Below are positions 59,554 through 64,000 of a DNA stretch of 64,000 nucleotides, piece after piece (within the stretch, counting starts at the first letter, position 1; every line of letters starts with the position of its first letter). The notes below the pieces were generated by a model, which did no database searches, was not told where the DNA came from, and was given only the letters and a program-made list of their open reading frames with translations. Both the position numbers and the translations under genes were made by a program. The DNA comes from Haematococcus lacustris (taxonomy: Eukaryota; Chlorophyta; Chlorophyceae; Chlamydomonadales; Haematococcaceae), in assembly GCA_030144725.1 (NCBI GenBank), contig JASKMD010000006.1, forward strand, positions 10,732,832-10,796,831, read 5' to 3'.

Positions 59554-60719
59554 TGGGGTGTGGGGCCAATGCTGACTCTGAGCTTGAGTTGAGCTTGAGT
59601 TGCGGTCAGTGGGGACTGGGCACCAGGGAAGGGACATCAGGGGCGCAGGCACAGGCACATACCAACCTCGAGCACCAGACCTGATCATGAAGTGTGCCAA
59701 ACACGAGCAATGCCTGCCACCATGTCACAGTGCAGACGGTCTGCTTGGCTGGTGGGAGGGTGGCCCCAGGCCTTGCATATGCTGCGGGCCATGAGGGAAC
59801 CACTGCCCCTGCCCCTGCCCCTGCCCCTGCCCCTGCCCCTGCCCCTGCCCCTGCCCCTGCCCCTGCCCCTGCCCCTGCCCCTGCCCCTGCCCCTGCCCCT
59901 GCCCCTGCCCCTGCCCCTGCCCCTGCCCCTGCCCCTGCCCCTGCCCCTGCCCCTGCCCCTGCCCCTGGCTACCCACACCCCACCCCTCACCCTCACCCTC
60001 TCCCTCACACCCTTCCCAGGATCCTTGCTCCTTTTCCTGTCAAGGCTGCACCCCACAAGCTGTGCCACTGTTGACTATTGACCTGCATGGGCTGTTGGTC
60101 TAAGGGAGCCGCTGGCTCTGCTCCCTATAGGCCAGGCTGGACTGTTGTTGGGGCAGCTGGTGGAATGCTTGGTCACACCTACCCCACTAGCAGCTTGTTG
60201 AGCTCCTTACCTTCTTGCTCTCAATGCCTGAGGTGTCAAAAGTCAATCTCTGCCTACTAGTGGCGACAGCGGCATGAGACTGGCAGCGGCATAGCTGACC
60301 GCATCAGTGCAGTGGCTGTGGTGGCATTGCATTGGGTGTGCAGGCTTCACCATCGCCCAGCAGTGCCCTTCCACCACAAACAGGTAGGCTAGATAAGGGG
60401 GTGTCGCTGGCCATAGGAGCCACTGCATGACACTTGGTAGGGTTCTGCCAGCCAGCAGCCTGCAACTCGGCTAGGCTGTGACCCCCTGCTGCCACCATGC
60501 TGGCCCTGCTGCCCCTCCTGGCCCCTGCTGCCCTCACCTGCCTGCTATGATCTTAGTGGGGGCCACCATGGCAGCGGCCATGCCATGACGTGCCTGGAAG
60601 TCAGGGACCCTGATACGGCTGCCACACCCTCTCAGTAGCACACAGTTTGCGGGGGGCAGGCCCTGCAGCAGCAGCGGCGGCAGCAGCAGTGGCAGCAGCA
60701 GCAACAGAAGCAGCAACAG

Positions 60720-60760
<41 letters not shown>

Positions 60761-62794
60761 TCAGCGTCGGGGCAGAGGGGGGCTGTGTGGCACCTTAACT
60801 TGGCCACCCAGGTCCATCCCTTCCATGCGCACACAGAGTGCATTACCAAGCAGGTGCTTACGCTGCTCAATCTTGATGACCCTGTGCCGCCAGGCCCATG
60901 CAACCTCCACCTGGCTGCCTGCCCCTCACCTGCTCCCGGCGTTGCTGGTTCACAGGGTGTTCCTCAAGCACGCGCCGGATCTCATCGGACAGTTCGTTTA
61001 CCAGTTCCGCCGTCATGGCAGCCTGTGCGCAAAAGCAACCGACAGCTGAGCGTCAGCAAGCTACAGGGGCTCAAATACCTGGCGAGGCAGATTGTAAGAA
61101 CAAGTTTATCGACAGCTCGCAAGCAAGCAAGATACGCATTGGCGCTGGGACAGCTGCAGTGTCGTGTACATCGCCAAGGACACGTGCTGTAGTGCCAGGT
61201 CGCGGGTTCAAATCCCGTTGTCACCTCCGCACTGCCATCCTCCGGTACACAACGCAGCAGCGGTAGCGCGTCCTTCAATGGGTCGGTGCCCTGCACTGCG
61301 TCTGACAAGCTCGGCCCACTGACCGCGATGCCACACCGATGTTCCGTGGCATAGCGGCATTTCACGCGGTGCTCGGGGAAGTTGGGCAGGCGCAGGCCTG
61401 GGTTGCAGCGGTGGTGCGGGCGAGCGGGAAAGCAGCAAGGGCACGGGCAACGAGCAGTACGAGGGCATGACCAGGAGGGGCAGCAGCGGGGCCAATTGAG
61501 GAAAGTGGGGAGTAGTACGCGATGTGCCCATCGAGATCTTCTGTGCCATCAGGGCCAAGGGTGACAAAGCGACGAAGAGGACAGGAGCAGGAGGGGCTGG
61601 CGAAGAGACCATCGGAGGAAACAGGGGACGACCAACAGTGGTATGGGACTGAGTAGGTCGTGAGGGCAGGAGGGCAGGGCACCAGGTGAACTATGGCAGG
61701 TGGACCATGGCAGAGGGAAGCTGGTGCCCCTCAACACCGCTGTGCGCCTGGGTGAGCGCCATACTGGCTAAGGTGTGTTGCACCACAGCCTGTGCGTTGT
61801 GGCAGCCCGGCGCAGTCAAGCACGCAAGGCGTCAGTGAGGCGCCGCCCACAGGGCTTGCAGCCTGATGTTTAGCGACTCCCAAGGTATGGCACAGTCCAG
61901 CACACTCTCCATCTTCCCCCTTGCCTCCTCCCTTGCCTCCTCCCTTGCCTCACCCCTTGCCTCACCCCTTGCCTCCTCCCTTGCATTACCCCTTGCCTCA
62001 CCCCTTGCCTCACCCCTTGCCTCACCCCTTGCCTCACCCCTTGCCTCACCATCCAGCGCCTGACACAGCTCTGGCCCCAGGTGCTCAAAGTTCCTGTCAG
62101 CCCGACGCCGCACCACCACACCACTGCCGGTGTCCAGGGTGGCAAAGTTGCACTTGAAGGCGATGTCGCCTGGGGCCATGCTGATGCCAGCTCCCATGCT
62201 CTCAAATGCACCGCGCCCTCGATAATGGCTACGAGTGTGCATGCAGGCATAGGGGCAGCTGGCTGCTGTCTATTGCTTTCAAGGTCACAGAAGTGAGCTA
62301 GGGTGCATATAAGGTATACATTGGTGATGGCTGGCATGCTGTGCATGCTGGTGCATGGTGATGGCCACTGCATGGCGACAATTGCTGATGCATAGTAACA
62401 GTTGCTGGTGCAAGGTGCATGGGGTTGCATGGGCGGCTCCCTGGGATGGCTACCTTCACCTTACATGCGTGGGTCATAGCCAAAGAGTGACATGTGGGCC
62501 GTGTCACTGCCACAAGCCAGGCCCGGCTCCACCGGATCCAAGAGCCCGTTCAGGCCAGCTGCTGCACACATACCAACACATGGGTACAGCCTGAGACAGG
62601 GAGCCTCGAACCCCTGCTATGTGGGGTGGCTACACAGAGGGTTGGGACCTGCCTGCAATTGCATCCAGGATTGGTGTGTGAGCCACTTCAAGAGGGGTTC
62701 GGTCTCCCAGGGCTGGCACAGCCACATCGCCGAGGCCGTCGACCAGCACCATGAGAACCCGCGGGAGAACAGAATCAGGGTCCGGCATGGCCAT
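56603..62794 (-). CDS. Cofactor-independent phosphoglycerate mutase, ApgM type (473 aa)
   Basis: Interconverts 3- and 2-phosphoglycerate in glycolysis/gluconeogenesis; alkaline-phosphatase-superfamily metalloenzyme. Exons: 62794-62653, 62561-62465, 62228-62050, 61397-61225, 61022-60930, 60662-60542, 59373-59298, 58112-58004, 57794-57606, 57417-57313, 56740-56603; all phases match, 474 codons. Motifs in order: [20 protein letters not shown] (first metal Asp), [20 protein letters not shown] (catalytic Ser in GSDTAH), [96 protein letters not shown] and [20 protein letters not shown] (metal Asp-His), ending [20 protein letters not shown]. Length fits the ApgM branch (~400-480), not the larger plant GpmI. 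The ATG at 62794 precedes the conserved core by only ~14 residues, with no clear transit peptide, so cytosolic is likely. Three of ten introns start with GC. Long repeats fill the introns. Confidence 0.95.
57485..57590. repeat. (CCCCG)~21 pentanucleotide repeat in a mutase intron
   Basis: Perfect GCCCC units between the exons 57794-57606 and 57417-57313. On the transcribed (minus) strand this is (GGGGC)n, an extremely G-rich run. Confidence 0.97.
58113..59297. other. Long mutase intron 7, no internal gene supported
   Basis: About 1.2 kb between exons 7 and 8. A 102-codon plus-strand frame (58335-58643) has no recognisable features. 59074-59170 repeats CTCAGATCCCAGGTG.TA.G twice. Confidence 0.5.
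59488..59553. repeat. (GGCACA)n hexanucleotide repeat
   Basis: About 11 CAGGCA/GGCACA units in the mutase intron between exons 6 and 7. Confidence 0.95.
59803..59967. repeat. (CCCCTG)~27 hexanucleotide repeat
   Basis: Perfect CCCTGC units in the same mutase intron. Every frame is open on both strands, giving Pro-Leu, Pro-Ala, Gly-Gln and Gly-Arg pseudo-proteins. Confidence 0.97.
60660..60762. repeat. Interrupted CAG repeat next to a mutase acceptor
   Basis: (CAG)n with CGG and CAACAGAAG interruptions, lying immediately upstream (in minus-strand sense) of the exon starting at 60662; the acceptor CTGCAG is formed by its last unit. Confidence 0.85.
61185..61226 (+). other. tRNA-like 3' half (T-arm) across a mutase splice donor
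   Basis: GCGGG-TTCAAAT-CCCGT (61202-61218) is a perfect T-arm with the GGTTCAAATCC B-box, followed by seven bases (TGTCACC) that would be the 3' acceptor strand. No pairing 5' acceptor (GGTGACA) or D-arm is found upstream, so it is not a complete tRNA. It could be a tRNA-derived SINE fragment or chance. Confidence 0.35.
61916..62049. repeat. 12-bp tandem repeat beginning at a mutase 5' splice site
   Basis: On the minus strand the intron opens GTGAGGCAAGGG and this unit is repeated about ten times with small changes (GAGGAGGCAAGG, GGTAATGCAAGG). Most units restate a consensus donor GTGAGG. Exon 3 ends at 62050 and joins 61397 in phase, so the array is intronic. Confidence 0.9.
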
Positions 62795-63653
62795 CGGTCG
62801 CGGGCAAAGCTGCGTCTGCACTGGGCGTTTGCGCACTGCTGACGTACTAGTCTTTTCTAATAGCCGTTTTTTTAGTATGGTTTACACAAAGTGCGCTAGG
62901 TGAGTGAGTGTCTGTGTGAGTGTTGATCTCTGTCAGTGGCTGTCAATAGTGCACTAGGCAATGGGCTTGTTCTATGATAAAGTTGCCATGAGAGATCCTA
63001 GACCGACGTTTGTCTGCAGATTGCAAGATCAGCTTCTATGTGGCAGATAATGGGGGCCGGAACACACTCAGGCCTGCCATGGTCCAGTACAATAAGTATT
63101 GAGAGGTAGGGGATGGGATAGCTTCATGTAACATCCTAGACATTCTGACCACGGTGTTGGGTCATGCGACCCTCGTGCAATGAGCCAGGAGTGTGTCGCA
63201 TAGAGGTGGGCCTGCCATCTGGTCGTGTCCGTGCATGCTTGTCGTGCATATCCTGACAATACCCTGTCACACTTATACCACAGCGCAATAGTGTAGGTGG
63301 TGGGTTAGGGTTAGGGTTAGGCGGCCATGCAGTGTGCGTGAAAAGCTGACAATAGCTTAGTCAACACCAAGCCAGGGTACTCCCTACCTCAGGCAGGCAG
63401 AGCTCACGCCAACAGCTCCAATGGGCGCAATGTGGGATGAGCTGGATGCAAATGGCTTCATTGCGACACCCATATGGCCAGCTGCCTGGCTTGGCAGCCT
63501 AGCCCTAGGTCACGACCCTGGACCATCATCTTGACCCTGACCAGGGGCCACGACCCTGACCCCAGTCGTCACTCGCTTGTACTTCTTGCCTCCTTCCTCG
63601 TTCTCCTCTGTTATTTCCCTTTCCCACCCAAAGCCGTCCTGCTTCTACCACTT
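62795..63653. other. Intergenic spacer upstream of the mutase
   Basis: It contains the mutase promoter and the 3' UTR of the next minus-strand gene. Three TTAGGG units sit at 63304-63322. No gene recognised. Confidence 0.5.
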
Positions 63654-63827
63654 CTACTCTCTCTGGTAGTAGAGCACCACGTCTGCGGGGAACAGGCTGT
63701 TGATGGTGGCGGCTGCGCTCTGCGCCTTGTCGGGCAGCACTTTGCGCAGCTCTTGCAGCCGCTGCAGCGCCCCGCTGGTCACAAATGACTGACGGCCTTT
63801 GGGGCTCTTGGCCAGAAGCACCTCCAG
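63654..63827 (-). CDS. Last exon of an armadillo-repeat protein, SPAG6/PF16-like (partial)
   Basis: 58 codons with stop TAG at 63656-63654, preceded by a CCATAG acceptor. The encoded C-terminus reads LEVLLAKSPKGRQSFVTSGA then LQRLQELRK...INSLFPADVVLYY. The FVTSGxLxxLQE and INxxxPxxVVxYY elements match the C-terminal end of SPAG6/PF16, an armadillo protein of the ciliary central pair, though this could be a related armadillo protein. The rest lies beyond the right edge; 63828-64000 is intron with GGCAGGCAGG repeats. Confidence 0.6.
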   Translation of the reverse strand: MEVLLAKSPKGRQSFVTSGALQRLQELRKVLPDKAQSAAATINSLFPADVVLYYQRE

Positions 63828-64000
63828 CTATGGCAAGCAGGCAGACAGGCAGGCAGGAGTATGGGGCAGAGGGCCGGGATGGGCAGGCAGGCAGGCAGAG
63901 TGACTAATTGTGCGCAGTCATGCAGGCAGGCAGCATGGCTCCAGGCACGAAGCATGGCCCAAGGGAGCAGGCAAGCTGTGAGAAGCGGGTAAGAAATGCA

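Noticed and set aside
59685..60081. Poly(Pro-Leu), (Ala-Pro), (Gly-Arg) and (Gly-Gln) frames
   Set aside because: The (CCCCTG)n repeat is open in all frames and lies in a mutase intron.
61133..61226. Complete tRNA gene
   Set aside because: T-arm is good, but no 5' acceptor partner, D-arm or anticodon arm can be drawn.
61832..62242. GEAR-repeat insertion within the mutase protein
   Set aside because: A GTGAGG donor at 62049 and the acceptor before 61397 join the conserved core in phase (LDG then [10 protein letters not shown]), so the repeat is spliced out by default.

Overview
The window reads as nuclear DNA of a chlorophyte green alga, most likely a chlamydomonadalean. The reasons are dense spliceosomal introns (up to 27 exons per gene), GC-rich sequence loaded with CAG/CTG and CCTG-type repeats, a plastid THF1/Psb29 gene, a class II CPD photolyase, ciliary-type genes, and an internal TTAGGG tract. 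A Haematococcus-like source is my guess from telomere type and repeat style and is not proven. There is a 500-base assembly gap at 24670-25169.

Layout. 1-5747 (minus): 5' half of a class II photolyase; one intron holds a ~2-kb CAG/GAG array. 6060-9381 (plus): THF1/Psb29, divergent from the photolyase across ~310 bp. 9.5-14.6 kb: repeat-rich spacer with a decayed Fanzor/TnpB-like gene (minus), a duplicated ~390-bp element end, and a small retroposed fragment. 14668-23816 (plus): a 21-exon EF-hand plus WD40 protein of ciliary type. 24-31.6 kb: gap, minisatellites, an internal telomere-like tract with two satellites enclosed by inverted repeats, and a broken hAT transposase. 31630-47470 (plus): a 27-exon, ~1,759-residue protein with armadillo-like repeats, a TIR domain and a coiled-coil tail. 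47.5-51.7 kb: repeat remnants and an AT-rich spacer. 51682-56237 (minus): a secreted protein with three tandem PPC-like beta-sandwich repeats. 56603-62794 (minus): an ApgM-type cofactor-independent phosphoglycerate mutase, 11 exons. 63654-63827 (minus): last exon of an armadillo protein resembling SPAG6/PF16.

Exon structures were worked out by hand from conserved protein motifs, GT/GC-AG borders and phase continuity. In the phosphoglycerate mutase, PPC-like, EF-hand/WD40 and ARM-TIR genes every junction kept the reading frame, which strongly supports the models.

The genes do not form one pathway. Photolyase (UV repair) and THF1 (photosystem II and thylakoid maintenance) are both light-related and share an upstream region. 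The EF-hand/WD40 and SPAG6-like genes suggest a flagellated organism. The most unusual items are the ARM-TIR gene, the dead Fanzor-like locus, and the telomere-repeat tract inside an inverted-repeat-bounded segment.
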